Assembly: GCA_009731375.1 (NCBI GenBank)
Contig: BJOX01000232.1
Coordinates: 692,639-735,333, forward strand
DNA: 42,695 nucleotides
Origin: Paulinella micropora
Taxonomy: Eukaryota > Cercozoa > Imbricatea > Euglyphida
Reading direction: 5' to 3'
The notes beneath the pieces are model-generated. The model did no database searches. It was not told the origin of the DNA and was given only the letters and a program-made list of their open reading frames with translations. This document shows positions 1-10,569 of this stretch, piece by piece. The stretch's first letter is position 1, and every line of letters begins with the position of its first letter. Made by a program: the position numbers and the translations under genes.

Positions 1-1330
1 AGTTTTTATTTACAAAAACGAGGCTGGAGATTTATAGTTGACTCGTGTCTGGCGTATGCGTTTTATATATCCACTGCACCGTCTATCCGTGGGTTAATGC
101 ACTTAGTTGCGACACCCCGTAGCGTTTGTGCAGAAAAGAAATTAGCAATTATATGACGAAAATATTGCATATTTCCGTCATAAAAACGGGAAGGGGTACT
201 GTAGGCATCACCCCCCGGATAGCCGGTAAAAAGTACCATTTTTCTGGTGTCAGGTGCACCTAGTTTTTTCCCATTATTTTCAATATCGTTTGGCAGGATT
301 TGACCTAATGCCATTTTAACCTTGGTCTGTTGCCGTTTTCTTTTCGGCTTCACTGAGCTAATATAACGAGACATCATTCTCTTTTGGGGATTTGTGTCTG
401 GTTGTATTACAGACTTTTTATTGAGCTATCTTCGGGGATTGTAACAAATGCAACAATATCAAGTTCCATAGAAAATACTGGCAGAGTTCTCCTGTCAAAA
501 ACCACTTCACTCCATGTGACATGTGTGTCCCATACACAGCAACCCCTGCTCATCCGCCGAAACCCATGAGAACCCAAAAACAATTCAAGAAATGCATATT
601 CCCATCATATTCATCCAAAACCATCCAAAAGGCATCAACAAATACCAAGGCAGGGTTCCCCATAGATAAACCATGTCGCAACTTCGAATCTGTATGATCA
701 TTTTTTTTCGAAGTCACTCTGAGATTTTCCAAAAATCATCTGAGTAACGAGGAAAATTTTCCTTACCCCGTGAACCATGTTTTTATTAGCGACTCCATTG
801 TTACAGTGACTCAATATTTGATAATAAAACTGTCTATCTAACGACATGAAGAATGAGGAATACCTAACGTGGAAGGGACTCCATACTCTCCAAGCCAAGT
901 GTAACCGAACAGACCGGAACATAGAGTAATGCCATTATATACCGGGTGGGCCGGCATACCACAAATGTGGATTGAATCCACAAATGTGGATCATAGCAGG
1001 AGTAAGGGTTAATATTATTAATAAGTATTACGAGTTATGGACAACGCATGCATATGAATCATGCCCGGCTGTCAAACGAGTGCTACCAAGACAGGTCGAA
1101 CGACGAACTGTAACTGGCTCAGTAAACAGGCCGCCAGTGACTGTGACAGTGTGTAGGAGATAGTGGGGTGGGTGTTGTTGTAAGGGAAAACTAGAAAGAA
1201 AATGGGATAGGCGATAAAAAGAAGGCAAACAGGAAGCTAGAAGATACAATCTTAGCTTCAAACTAAATAAACAAAACCGGGAAAAGGTATAAGCAGGAAA
1301 AGAAAAAGAAGTGGGTTTGGGATGTGTGTG
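1..1330. other. Left flank, no recognisable gene
   Basis: Open frames here are short (at most about 104 codons, complement of 63-377) and match no family I know. The region is AT-rich and of ordinary complexity. A 14-bp direct repeat, CCACAAATGTGGAT, occurs at 959-972 and 978-991; each unit is close to a palindrome. The 104-codon frame on the - strand is rich in K/R at its N terminus and could be a decayed mobile-element fragment, but nothing in it is diagnostic. I see no RNA gene. Confidence 0.5.
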
Positions 1331-1342
1331 TCTGTATGAAGA

Positions 1343-1365
1343 GGGGGGGGGGGGGGGGGGGGGGG
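1343..1365. repeat. Poly-G homopolymer
   Basis: A run of 23 G. Similar G or C homopolymers flank several assembly gaps in this window (3652, 17719, 30432, 35970), so these tracts probably mark sequencing drop-out points. Confidence 0.9.
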
Positions 1366-1534
1366 ACTGATGAGGGGACAGGGATAAGGTGTAAATATCT
1401 TTAAAAAGAAGGCAAGGAAAGGGAGCAAGATATCAAAAAAGGTAGAAATAGTAAGTAGACTAACAGTGGAAACTTGAGGCGGGAGTGGAAATTTTATTTC
1501 AAGTGTGCCCCAGTAGGACAGCGGTTTCATTCGT

Positions 1535-1568
<34 letters not shown>

Positions 1569-1580
1569 TAGTAGTAGTTA

Positions 1581-1626
<46 letters not shown>

Positions 1627-1645
1627 CGTAGTAGTAGTTAGTAGT

Positions 1646-1700
<55 letters not shown>

Positions 1701-1718
1701 GGTGGTGGTGGTGGTAGT
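1535..1718. repeat. (GTA)n / (GTG)n microsatellite followed by a GAAA-rich tract
   Basis: Long (TAG/GTA)n run with a few interruptions, changing to (GTG)n at about 1690, then a purine-rich AAAGAAAG/GGAAA tract to about 1805. Long open frames on either strand here are products of the repeat and not genes. Confidence 0.9.
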
Positions 1719-1811
1719 GAAGAAAGAAAGAAAGAAAGCAAGAAAAAGAAAAGAAAGAAAAGGAAAGAAAAGGAAAGGAAAGGAAAGGAAAGGAAAGGGG
1801 AGAAAACAAGA

Positions 1812-2013
1812 GGCGTGAATGAGCCGAGTTGCGGCAGACGTCACGGTCCGGCCGCGGGTCAGTTCGGCCCAGTCCGATACACACAATTGTGTCAGGAGGA
1901 GAAAAAAAAGGGGGGCGACGAGGCCTGAACGAGCCGAGTTGCGCCAGCTACCACTGTCCGGTTGCGCCAGTAGGCCAGATCGGCCCAGCCTGTCACACAT
2001 ACCGCTGTGTTAA
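1812..2013. repeat. Diverged tandem duplication, about 95-bp unit
   Basis: Two GC-rich segments (about 1812-1904 and 1919-2013) share GAGCCGAGTTGCG, then CACGGTCCGG/CACTGTCCGG, then TCGGCCCAG and CACACA in the same order. They are separated by a short AGGAGAAAAAAAAGGGG stretch. The base composition is clearly richer in G+C than the surroundings, suggesting an old inserted or captured segment. No coding function is recognised. Confidence 0.6.
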
Positions 2014-2054
2014 GGGCTTGACCCGCGCACGGTGAGCCATAAATATAGGTGACA

Positions 2055-2071
2055 GGTGGCCAGTGGCCACC
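2055..2071. other. 17-bp perfect palindrome GGTGGCCAGTGGCCACC
   Basis: Arms of 8 bp (GGTGGCCA/TGGCCACC) around a single G, in a short GC-rich island. No known role; noted as a potential hairpin or binding site. Confidence 0.5.
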
Positions 2072-2189
2072 GGTGCGTCTGCTGGGCCTGGGACTAGCAA
2101 AGAGCTTCTAGCGGAGTTCGTAGCCGTCGGTATCGGTGCGATAGCTGCACCAGTCGTTGACGCAGTATGTCTCCTGTCCCCTTGGCGCC

Positions 2190-2441
2190 TAGAGGGATGG
2201 ATGGATAGATAGAATGATGTGTAGATAGATGGATGGGATAGAAAGAATGATGTGTAGATAGATGGATGGATGGGTAGAAGAATGGGTAGGTGGATAGGTG
2301 GATGGATAATGAGATAGATAGGAAGAGAAAGATATAGACAGGAAGAGAAAGATATAGATATCTATATAGAGGGAGGGAGAGAAAGAGAACGAGAGCAAGA
2401 GCGAGCGAGCGAGCGAGAGAGAGAGAGAGAGAGAGAGAGAT

Positions 2442-2476
<35 letters not shown>

Positions 2477-2483
2477 AAAGAGA

Positions 2484-2553
<70 letters not shown>

Positions 2554-2636
2554 ATCCCCATGCTAAAGCGCTCGCGGTTCAACTGTTCAAAAGTGTCCAC
2601 TTCCTGCAAATATACTTTTCCACTTCGTGAAATTAA

Positions 2637-2685
<49 letters not shown>

Positions 2686-3420
2686 CTCTCGTTCTCCCTG
2701 AAAACTGAATGGATGTAAAGGAATGAAAGAATGACTGAATATAGCTGAATGAACAAAAGCGTGAAAAGATAGAGTAAATCCATATATTTCTGTATAAATA
2801 AATAAATAAACAAATAATAAATAAATAAATAAACAAATAAATAAATAAATACGTACACAAATCAATAAAGAAATCAATAATTCAACGAATAATAATAAAT
2901 GAATCAACGAACTAAGGAACTAACGGATCAACGAACTAACGAACTAACGACCTAACGAATATGCATGAATGAACAAATGATGAACGAACGAACGAAGGAA
3001 TGAACGAAGAAATGAATGAATGAATTAATTAATTAATTAATTAATTAATTAATCAATGAATGAATGAATGAATAGCCTATGAATGAATGAATGAATGAAT
3101 GAATAATGAATGAATGAATGAATGAACGAATGAATGTGAATAGAATAAGGTCGAAGGCTGTCGAGAACACTCTCCATGTTGTTCCGCGACATCGAAACTC
3201 ATGAATTCGAGCATCAATGAATAGAGACTCACCACCCAGCATCAACTCTATAACATCCACAGATGTGGAATGCTATAATAGCTGTGAATGAATGAATGAA
3301 TGAACGAATGAATGAATGAATCCTGCACGCATGAACGAACGAACGAACGAATGAATGAATGAATGAATGAATGGATGAAGGAAGGAAGGAAGCAAAGAAG
3401 GAAGGAAAGAAAGAAAGGCT
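2190..3420. repeat. Compound microsatellite block
   Basis: In order: GATG/GATA-like repeats (2190-2360); (GA)n (about 2409-2550); a short unique stretch (2551-2635); (CT)n (2636-2694); AAAT-type tetranucleotides (2795-2850); AACG/AATG/TTAA tetranucleotides (2880-3135); unique sequence (3136-3280); and (GAAT)n to (GGAA)n (3281-3418). Open frames through it are low-complexity shadows. No gene seen. Confidence 0.85.
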
Positions 3421-3651
3421 GACCAACGGTGATCTGCAGCGGGGGCATTCCGTGGCTATTTGGTCCACATAACCCATTTCCCTCCTGTGGGTCCTTAACA
3501 ATTCATGCACGTGTATCCATGGATGCGTTATTTCGATCATTCATAAGATATTGCTCTTTTGCTCTGCTCTGTCCTCTTTCTCTCTCCTAGACTTACGATG
3601 CGATGTTCCTTTAGGGGTCCCTGAATTCGAAATTCAGTTTAATGTCTTCCC

Positions 3652-3652
3652 C

Positions 3653-3686
<34 letters not shown>

Positions 3687-3715
3687 ACCCCCCCCCCCCC
3701 CCCCCNNNNNNNNNN
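3652..3715. repeat. Poly-C tract ending in a 10-N gap
   Basis: About 54 C with one A, running into N at 3706-3715. The gap length of 10 is likely arbitrary. Confidence 0.9.
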
Positions 3716-3998
3716 TCCCTACAACTCGAAGACTGTGCATCGGCTGTTAGTAAACGGTACTTGAAACTAAATAGAACAACGGATGACATCCAGGTCAACA
3801 ATTTCAAGGTTCGTGTTCAATCAAAAACTATGACAAGTAAAATCACAAACGAGTGTGCCACAGCCCACTTGTGCATTCAGCCCGCATAACTATGCAGCAA
3901 CATATCAACCTCACAAACAGACCCGCAATTGAGGGCAAAACCCAGTGCCTAAATTATTAGGAATTATTGTTTGTCCCGACTCTCCCGGGCCGGCCGAG
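3716..3998. other. Unassigned stretch between gap and retroelement
   Basis: Unique sequence with an open frame of about 56 codons ending in TAA at 3887-3889, not recognised. The last bases before the retroelement (3981-3998) are GC-rich (TCTCCCGGGCCGGCCGAG). Confidence 0.4.
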
Positions 3999-4223
3999 AG
4001 CGTCATTTCACAAATACCTAAATGCTCCATATCAGGCAGAGTGGGCCGTAAGAGAGACTCTTGAGTAGACTTGATTATTTTTGTTCCCGCTATAAAAGGA
4101 GCGGGAAAACGTTCCCGCTAGAAAATTTGAAGATTAGTAAGACAACCTTACCACTCTCAGATTTGCATTTTTTGTTTTGCACAAAAATGCTTCTAGTTTC
4201 GTTTTTAAGGCATTACAAGAATC
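3999..4223 (+). repeat. Split direct repeat A1 (5' end, promoter-bearing)
   Basis: This 225-bp segment matches 10153-10379 almost base for base, from AGCGTCATTTCACAAATACC to CATTACAAGAATC. The main differences lie around the GCGGGAA hairpin (4100-4120). It carries the probable promoter and ends one base before the start codon of the gag-like ORF. Confidence 0.93.
4084..4107 (+). promoter_or_regulatory. TATA box inside an inverted repeat (element promoter)
   Basis: TATAAAAGG (4091-4099) sits in the loop of the inverted repeat TTCCCGCT (4084-4091) / AGCGGGAA (4100-4107), and a further TTCCCGCT follows at 4112-4119. The same arrangement recurs in A2, with TATAAAA at about 10245. It lies about 130 bp upstream of the gag-like ATG, so a core promoter is plausible. 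This is inferred from motif and position only. Confidence 0.6.
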
Positions 4224-4224
4224 G

Positions 4225-5484
4225 ATGTCAAACGAGAAGCCAAAGCGAATTAAGGAGACTTCTGCAAAGAAGATGCGTGCAGACGAGGAGGCTGGAGATG
4301 ACTGCGACGACTACCAAGGGGGAGGCAGCCACTACACTGCTGGGAGCAATCCGAGTGGACTTGGAAGCGCGGCAACTATGAGCAACCCTACCTGCATCCC
4401 AGCGCTAGCGACAGGCGCCGGCCATGATCGACCGCCCGGAAGCGCACCTAGCAGCAGCAGCAGCAGCAGCAACACTGGTACCACCCACGCATCGCCACCA
4501 TCATCACCATCACCACTCACTGGCGGATCTGGCCATGGGGCACCGACACTGCAACAACAGCAAGATACACTACAACGAGCAGCCTTGTTTCTCGGGGGCT
4601 GCGCCAACACCGCTCCCACTGATTCCACTGCACACACCTCCACAGCACACACACTTACAAACACAGACTTAGGGCAGATGGTGAAGCTACTGCATGCCGG
4701 AATCAACTCTACCTTCGCAGATCAAACGAACCGGCTATCTGAACAAGTCAACGCAATGATCTTCCAAGCCAAGCAGGAGACTGGGCAACGGGACGCGAAG
4801 CTCATAGAGAAGCATCTACATCGACGCTACTTTCAAGGAGGGAAGATCATCATGGCGATACTGGAGAGCAAGGCCTACAAGAGCGAGCAAGAGCGGCTGG
4901 CTGATGCAATCGCAATGGCAACTGCGCTGGCTACTCTGGCCATGGATATGGGCGGACCGACACCTCTACCAGCGGAAGAGGCAGAACAAAAGTTCATACA
5001 AGCAGCCAAGCGACTGCGAATCGCGGGTGACGTTGCAGCCTACTGTGAGCCCATCCGGGCACATACTTCGAAGAGCACCGCAAACCTATATGGCAGCCAC
5101 AGCAAGGGGCTGTGCAGTATCTGCTACTCTCCACAGCACTGGGCGAAGGACTGCACACAGAGAAGCACTGCTCCCGGCGTGAATAATAACAACATCGCAG
5201 CACCTCAAAGCAACGTGACTACACCAACGTTGGCGTGGGCATGCGTCCCGGGATACACAGTACCATCAATCGGGCAGCAGCCGCACATGCAATACGCGAT
5301 CCCTGCACCACAACCACAAAACACGACGGGGTACATAGCAGTCACCCCAGCAGTGCCACCACCATACATACCTACTAGCGCGCGCACACATGCATCTTGC
5401 ACCCACTGTCACAAGCGCGGACACACCGCAGAACACTGCTGGACCCTGAACCCCAATCTGCGCCCGCAGCGTACTACTAACTGA
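4225..5484 (+). CDS. Gag-like protein of the YR retrotransposon (zinc knuckles)
   Basis: A 419-residue frame starting at the first in-frame ATG (4225), immediately after A1 ends. The N-terminal third is low complexity (Ser, Thr, Pro and His runs, beginning MSNEKPKRIKETSAKK). The middle is predicted helical and Ala/Gln/Glu-rich (about residues 170-290), as expected for a capsid-like assembly region. Two CX2CX4HX4C zinc knuckles follow: CSICYSPQHWAKDC near 5111-5152, which lacks the usual Gly, and CTHCHKRGHTAEHC near 5398-5441. Such knuckles bind the element's RNA in gag proteins. The frame could be open upstream to about 4177 but has no ATG there. Stop is at 5482-5484, 459 bp before the RT ATG. 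Identity as gag rests on zinc knuckles and position. Confidence 0.82.
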   Translation: MSNEKPKRIKETSAKKMRADEEAGDDCDDYQGGGSHYTAGSNPSGLGSAATMSNPTCIPALATGAGHDRPPGSAPSSSSSSSNTGTTHASPPSSPSPLTGGSGHGAPTLQQQQDTLQRAALFLGGCANTAPTDSTAHTSTAHTLTNTDLGQMVKLLHAGINSTFADQTNRLSEQVNAMIFQAKQETGQRDAKLIEKHLHRRYFQGGKIIMAILESKAYKSEQERLADAIAMATALATLAMDMGGPTPLPAEEAEQKFIQAAKRLRIAGDVAAYCEPIRAHTSKSTANLYGSHSKGLCSICYSPQHWAKDCTQRSTAPGVNNNNIAAPQSNVTTPTLAWACVPGYTVPSIGQQPHMQYAIPAPQPQNTTGYIAVTPAVPPPYIPTSARTHASCTHCHKRGHTAEHCWTLNPNLRPQRTTN

Positions 5485-5943
5485 ACATTCAAGCACACTG
5501 CGGCTCACAAACACGCATACACATCGCACATCCGCACGAGCAGTAGTTGCGTATGTAGTCGAGCTTGACGCCCATGCATCATGCAACAGAAAAAGCAGTG
5601 CATACGCATTAAATATATATATTATCCTTACTTTGAGATGCATTTCTGAACACTTCATAAAGTCAGACTCGCACGGCAACACGCCACCGGTTTAAAGTGA
5701 CTAGTCAAAAGAACGACTGCAACACGCTAAATAGGAACGTAACAATGCGCCGGACAGGCAGCAGTTTAATAAAATATTACGTTTGCTTATTGAAATACCG
5801 ACTCGGCCATCACTAAGTATTAAAAACGATTATCTCTTACTGTGACTGGCAGATACTCACGCCCGAAATTGGTCGGCAAGATTTCATACTTTTTACCAAA
5901 ATCAGCGCCGAAATCAAAAGTGTTCAAAGAACACGCATGGACC

Positions 5944-7962
5944 ATGCAGTGCGTATGGTGCAAAAAGACCGGACATCTTGCATACTTCTGCCAATCGCGA
6001 CAGACGATACCGCAAGTAGAAATTTCATATGTGACGGAACTTCTTCGATCACCTACTATCGACGTTCAAGTTTACGCATCTTGCACCTTGGAGGAAGCAC
6101 GCGACCGGCTAATGACAATGGGTGAAACACTCAACCGCGGCAACCCGTGGGCTGATTCCACTGACCCTGCACATGCTATCAAAGCAAAGTTAGGATATTG
6201 GAAAGTGATTGGGACAGACCCCGTAGTCCTATCGTGGCTAGCATACGGGGTTGAGCTGACATTCGAACGCACACCGCCAGCTACAGACTTCACCAACCAT
6301 CCTTCCTATTTCGAGCATATAGATTTCGTTAGTGAACAGATCAACGATATGATCAAACGCGGAGACGCAGTGGAAGTAAGAGAAGAGGAATGCATCATGA
6401 TTGAACCACTACAAGTGCTCGCGGATCCAGCAAGAATTAAGAAAACGAAGCTCTGCACCGACAAGCGCTTTAGTAACTCGTTTCATGCAAAGGCTCCCTT
6501 CACCATGGAGACATTAGAAAAGGACCTACAACTGGTATTGGATGGCGACGCGGGCACGAAGCTATTTGTGGTGGACCTCAAACGGGCATTCTACTCGATT
6601 CCTCTATCACGACAAAGCAGACCTTACTCAGCATTCCGACACAACGGCAAGACTTATCAAAACACTACATTGCTCTACGGCTTCTGCACTGCACCGTTTT
6701 GGTTTGGAAAGACAATGCGCGCAGTGGTGCGACTGATCCGAGCCCTGAACATACTATGTATGCAATACGCCGACGATTTCTTGTTCGCAATCAAACTTGC
6801 CCGGACACACGATGGCATACCTGCGTTCGTGAAAGCACTCTTCAGCCTCCTGGGCCTCCCCCTCTCAGAGAAGACGTGTTGGGAGCCAGCAGATGAAGTA
6901 CAGTACTTGGGCTACATCATTAACAGCAAAGAAGGCTGGATCGGGGTACCGGAGGAAAAAAGGTTGAGGCTACTGCGTTCAACCCTCCAGCTACTCAGCG
7001 ACGTTCACTCGGCTCATGGGGCATCGGTCAAACAGCTACACTCAACAGCGGCTTCGATCATCGCGTTAAAGTTAGCTTTGCAGAACGCAATGCTATTCAC
7101 GCGAGTCACGCTGGCGACAGTCACACAATGCAAGAGGATTGAACGGGAAACCGTTTGCACCCCACCAGGGTCGGAGCTCAGTGAAGAACTCCAATACTGG
7201 CTTCACACTTTGCGAAACACACTGAAGTGCAAACGAGCTATTTTCCAGGCACGGACGGACATCGAGTTGAGGCTCGACGCGGGGGAATTTGCAGTGGGCG
7301 GCCATGTACTAAACATGGACGTGACCATACCATTGCCCACCGAATTCATCGGCACCTCTTCTACTCACAGAGAGCTCTGGGCGGCCACAGTGGTTCCGCT
7401 ACACTTTAAGCACATCTTGAGCAACCGCAACACAGTGCTCACTGTCTTCGACTCAGCTAACGCTGTGATAGACTTACAGAAAGGCGGCTCAACAAAATGC
7501 GCACACCTCACGCAACTGTGCAAAAACATTGACGATGTGTACACGCACCAGCTCAACATCAGAAACAAACTCTGGGGATGGGTGGAGCGATCGCTCAACA
7601 CAAGGGCAGATGCAAACTCAAAGGCACTCACTGCCGGCTTGACTAACTTGACTGTTCATCCAGACATTATAAAAACAATCACCCACCGATGGCAAATGAC
7701 GACCAAAGACGTGTGGGCACCGAACTTTGGGCAAATAGGACAGTCAATCCTTTTCGCACTGAAAGAACGCAAGCGAATTGCGTTTGTGATACCCCAATGG
7801 CGGGGACGACCTTGGTGGCCACAAGTGATAGAACACGCGCAAGATTCATTCTCATTACCACCCGCAGCGTACACGCTAGCACCAACATGGCACACACATC
7901 CGCTCCATATACATAGACCTCAGTGGCACATGCTTGCAGTTCTGTTTGATTTTGCTCATTAA
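5944..7962 (+). CDS. Reverse transcriptase-RNase H polyprotein of the YR retrotransposon
   Basis: Frame of 672 residues from ATG 5944; it is open from 5824, so a non-ATG start or fusion upstream is possible. It begins with a CX2CX4HX4C knuckle (CVWCKKTGHLAYFC). The RT core follows: VVDLKRAFYSIPL (catalytic Asp), TLLYGFCTAPFWF and the active-site box MQYADDFLF with YADD at 6766-6777. The RNase H has Asp in RLDAGEF (7276-7278), Glu in THREL, Asp in VFDSANAV and Asp in NTRADANS, the expected D-E-D-D set. It ends with the PQWRGRPWWP motif common after RNase H in DIRS-order elements. It copies element RNA into DNA and removes the RNA strand. There is no protease or integrase domain, as expected for this group. 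The frame is intact. Confidence 0.93.
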   Translation: MQCVWCKKTGHLAYFCQSRQTIPQVEISYVTELLRSPTIDVQVYASCTLEEARDRLMTMGETLNRGNPWADSTDPAHAIKAKLGYWKVIGTDPVVLSWLAYGVELTFERTPPATDFTNHPSYFEHIDFVSEQINDMIKRGDAVEVREEECIMIEPLQVLADPARIKKTKLCTDKRFSNSFHAKAPFTMETLEKDLQLVLDGDAGTKLFVVDLKRAFYSIPLSRQSRPYSAFRHNGKTYQNTTLLYGFCTAPFWFGKTMRAVVRLIRALNILCMQYADDFLFAIKLARTHDGIPAFVKALFSLLGLPLSEKTCWEPADEVQYLGYIINSKEGWIGVPEEKRLRLLRSTLQLLSDVHSAHGASVKQLHSTAASIIALKLALQNAMLFTRVTLATVTQCKRIERETVCTPPGSELSEELQYWLHTLRNTLKCKRAIFQARTDIELRLDAGEFAVGGHVLNMDVTIPLPTEFIGTSSTHRELWAATVVPLHFKHILSNRNTVLTVFDSANAVIDLQKGGSTKCAHLTQLCKNIDDVYTHQLNIRNKLWGWVERSLNTRADANSKALTAGLTNLTVHPDIIKTITHRWQMTTKDVWAPNFGQIGQSILFALKERKRIAFVIPQWRGRPWWPQVIEHAQDSFSLPPAAYTLAPTWHTHPLHIHRPQWHMLAVLFDFAH

Positions 7963-7982
7963 ATCTTTTTGTATTATTATAG

Positions 7983-8960
7983 GCCACGTCGTACTTAATG
8001 ACGCTGACATAGCAATATGGGCCAGCCAAGGCAAGAAAAGACAGTCAACAATGGATGCATACGCAGCATCACGCAAGCAATTTGTCAGTTGGTGCATTGC
8101 ACACAACCGAATCCATTTCCCGGCCACAGCGGAGACGGTCGCTCACTACTTGAGACACATGTGTGAAAGTGGATACGCTGAGAGTACAATCAAGGGCACT
8201 TCGCCGCTATTAAGGCGCAGTATGTACTACTTCCTTATTGTGACCCCACCGATACCCAATTGGTGCAAATGGCAAAGGAAAGAGCAGTGGCAGAAGCCCC
8301 GCCGGGCAAGGAAGGCAAATATCCACTGTTGAGGGACGACCTACTCAAGATACTCCAACTACCCCTCAAAGATTGGAGAGATAGCAGAAACAGCACCATG
8401 ATCTTGTTGCAATGGATCTCTATGATAAGAGTGGGCAATATCACTGCACTTAAGGTGGAGGATATATGGTTCCACACGACTGCAATAAACAACATCCATG
8501 CGAATACATGGTACTCCGCCTGAGGCACCTCAAGAACGACAAGGGTGAGAAGCTGGTGTACGTCGGACAAGGCACAGAAATATTCTGCGCTGTCAAATGG
8601 GTTCGGGCATACTTGCAGTCCATGAAAGAATTATTTCGAGGTTCATTCACAGATAGTTCGCCTCTTTTCTTCAAAATCGAGCGAAACAGTCTGGAGCATT
8701 TAAGCAGCAAAACACCATCCAGCATTCTGAAAGAGCAAGTGGCACGCATAGGATTAGATCCAGTTATATATGCGTCACATTCCAATAGAATTGGTTCAGC
8801 CACCGAAGCGGCAAGGTTGGGGATGAAAATATACGCAATCAGGAGGCAAGGATTGTGGTCGGACAAAAGTACATGTGTGTTCAAATACGTGCGCGACGTC
8901 AGTTTAGAAAACAAACTGGCCATTACGAGCGTTCTGCAGGCAGGAGTTAAAATTACCTAG
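7983..8960 (+). pseudogene. Tyrosine recombinase of the retrotransposon, split over three frames
   Basis: Three overlapping frames together cover a complete recombinase: 7934-8332, one ending at 8523 and one ending at 8960. The N-terminal core-binding part contains MDAYAASRKQFVSWC (first ATG 8051). Similarity moves to a second frame near 8197-8200, and to a third between about 8462 and 8500. Catalytic residues are all present: Arg in SMIRVGNITAL (8428-8430), His and Arg of HSNR (8778-8780, 8787-8789) and Tyr in FKYVRD (8886-8888). This enzyme class would insert a circular cDNA. The two single-base frame changes suggest a decayed copy; sequencing error or programmed frameshifting is less likely. 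TTATTATAG at 7974-7982 could be a 3' splice site, so a spliced start is conceivable. Confidence 0.88.
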
Positions 8961-10072
8961 GTACTTCCTTGTTCTCAAATTAAATACATTCTTTTACAGC
9001 CTACACAACTGTTTGACGATAGCATCTGCTATGGTTCACAAGTTAAGTGCTGGAAGTCCGTTTATGAAATCGATTTCCATACTGTACTGGAATACAATTT
9101 AATGTAAAAAATTCAGATACAAATTTGTTATGTTAGTCCAGGAGAAAGACACATTTGACTAAGATATATGGCGTTAAATTTATGTCACGTAATGACATTA
9201 CTACACTAATAAGTCCGCTTAATAGCAATTAATATCGGCCACATAACAATATATTTCCTCCAACATTTTATAGTGATATAGACATGCAGACGTAATTCAT
9301 GCAGAGAACAGAGCAATCATACAGAAATTGAGTCCAGGATATGCTGACATGTTAAACACGACGGTCTCAGAGTCTAGTAAGAGATCTAACACGCCAAAAA
9401 CATATCTGAACAGCGCCAGACAAAAACGACACAATAACCACCCAAAATATTTAAGAACTTATATACACTAAATTTAAAGTCGATAACTTACCATGCAAAT
9501 ACAACACGTCCTTCATAACTAAAACGATACCACCTATACTCTCATCGATTTCAAACGCAATATAACCACTTACATCACTAATTACGGGAATAGTCATACA
9601 AAACATTTATATTAGACACATCTAGTAGAACATAAAAACTCACCAACAAAAACAATCTCGAAGATAGCAAGGATGCAAGCATACACAAACAGATATACAC
9701 ATACAGAACAAACCACAAACTATGTGAACGCGCAGAATGCAAGCACAACAACGATAGTAAATGGGTCAGAATTCTGAACGTTGGTAGTCGCCGTTCTCGT
9801 TCGAGGAATTACAGATGCAGAAAAGCTTGATTACTAACATTTTGGGATCATATTATCAACAGAAAGGGTGTATCAAGGATAATACCAACGCACAGGTCAA
9901 AACAACGTTATCGGCAATAAACAGACTGATGAAGTCTTTCTTCATTTTTTTTCCAGTCGCCTTTTATTTATAGTTGGGTCAAAAAGGCAACCTTTGAGGG
10001 ATTATAGGCAATTTTACGGCATTTTGCCAGGGTAAAGTGCCATTTACCAATTTTTTCCCAGAGGTCTTTTCG
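8961..10072 (+). other. Non-coding 3' region of the YR retrotransposon
   Basis: About 1.1 kb of AT-rich sequence between the recombinase stop and B1 with no significant open frame. Just before B1 are inverted-repeat motifs: GGTAAA/TTTACC at about 10031-10048, and a related GGCAATTTTACGGCATTTTGCC at about 10008-10029. They could mark a structured 3' end or a recombination signal. Nothing else recognised. Confidence 0.6.
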
Positions 10073-10153
10073 GGACCTAGGAGAGAGGGGAGAGAGCTCA
10101 TGGAATGTATGGTATGCTGTGAAATGAAGTTTTTGCAAGCTTGCGCAGCAAAA
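10073..10153 (+). repeat. Split direct repeat B1
   Basis: This 81-bp segment, from GGACCTAGGAGAGAGGGGAG to GCGCAGCAAAA, is repeated at 10570-10650 with one visible difference (GAAATGAAG against GAAATGGAG). It directly abuts A2. Confidence 0.93.
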
Positions 10154-10379
10154 GCGTCATTTCACAAATACCTAAATGCTCCATATCAGGCAGAGTGGGC
10201 CGTGAGAGAGACTCTTGAGTAGACTTGATTATTTTTGTTCCCGCTATAAAAGGAGCGGGAACGTTTGTTCCCGCGAGAAAATTTGAAGATTAGTAAGACA
10301 ACCTTACCACTCTCAGATTTGCATTTTTTGTTTTGCACAAAAGTGCTTCTAGTTTCGTTTTTAAGGCATTACAAGAATC
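10153..10379 (+). repeat. Split direct repeat A2
   Basis: About 227 bp, near-identical copy of A1 (3999-4223), including the TATA box in an inverted repeat. It joins B1 directly, so B1-A2 is a continuous internal block and B2 is the outer end. Confidence 0.93.
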
Positions 10380-10569
10380 CCACCCACCCACCCATTTACA
10401 TTATGTCTTTTCGCTTGGGTGTGGTAGTGGTGAGTGGCGGATGATAAATAATTTACACCCATACACATCTCACACAATTTTACATCTAACGCTTCTCATC
10501 TCATGCACAATCACGCATATTCCATGCACAATCTCATGTACAATCTAGGTCTTTGTGCTGAAACACATA

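Noticed and set aside
63-377. 104-codon frame on the - strand as a gene
   Set aside because: True ATG and no low complexity, but no recognisable domain, partner or splice context; left as unassigned flank.
10333-10548. Short frame similar to the start of the gag-like ORF
   Set aside because: It arises only because A2 repeats A1; no ATG, and it runs into unrelated sequence after A2 ends.
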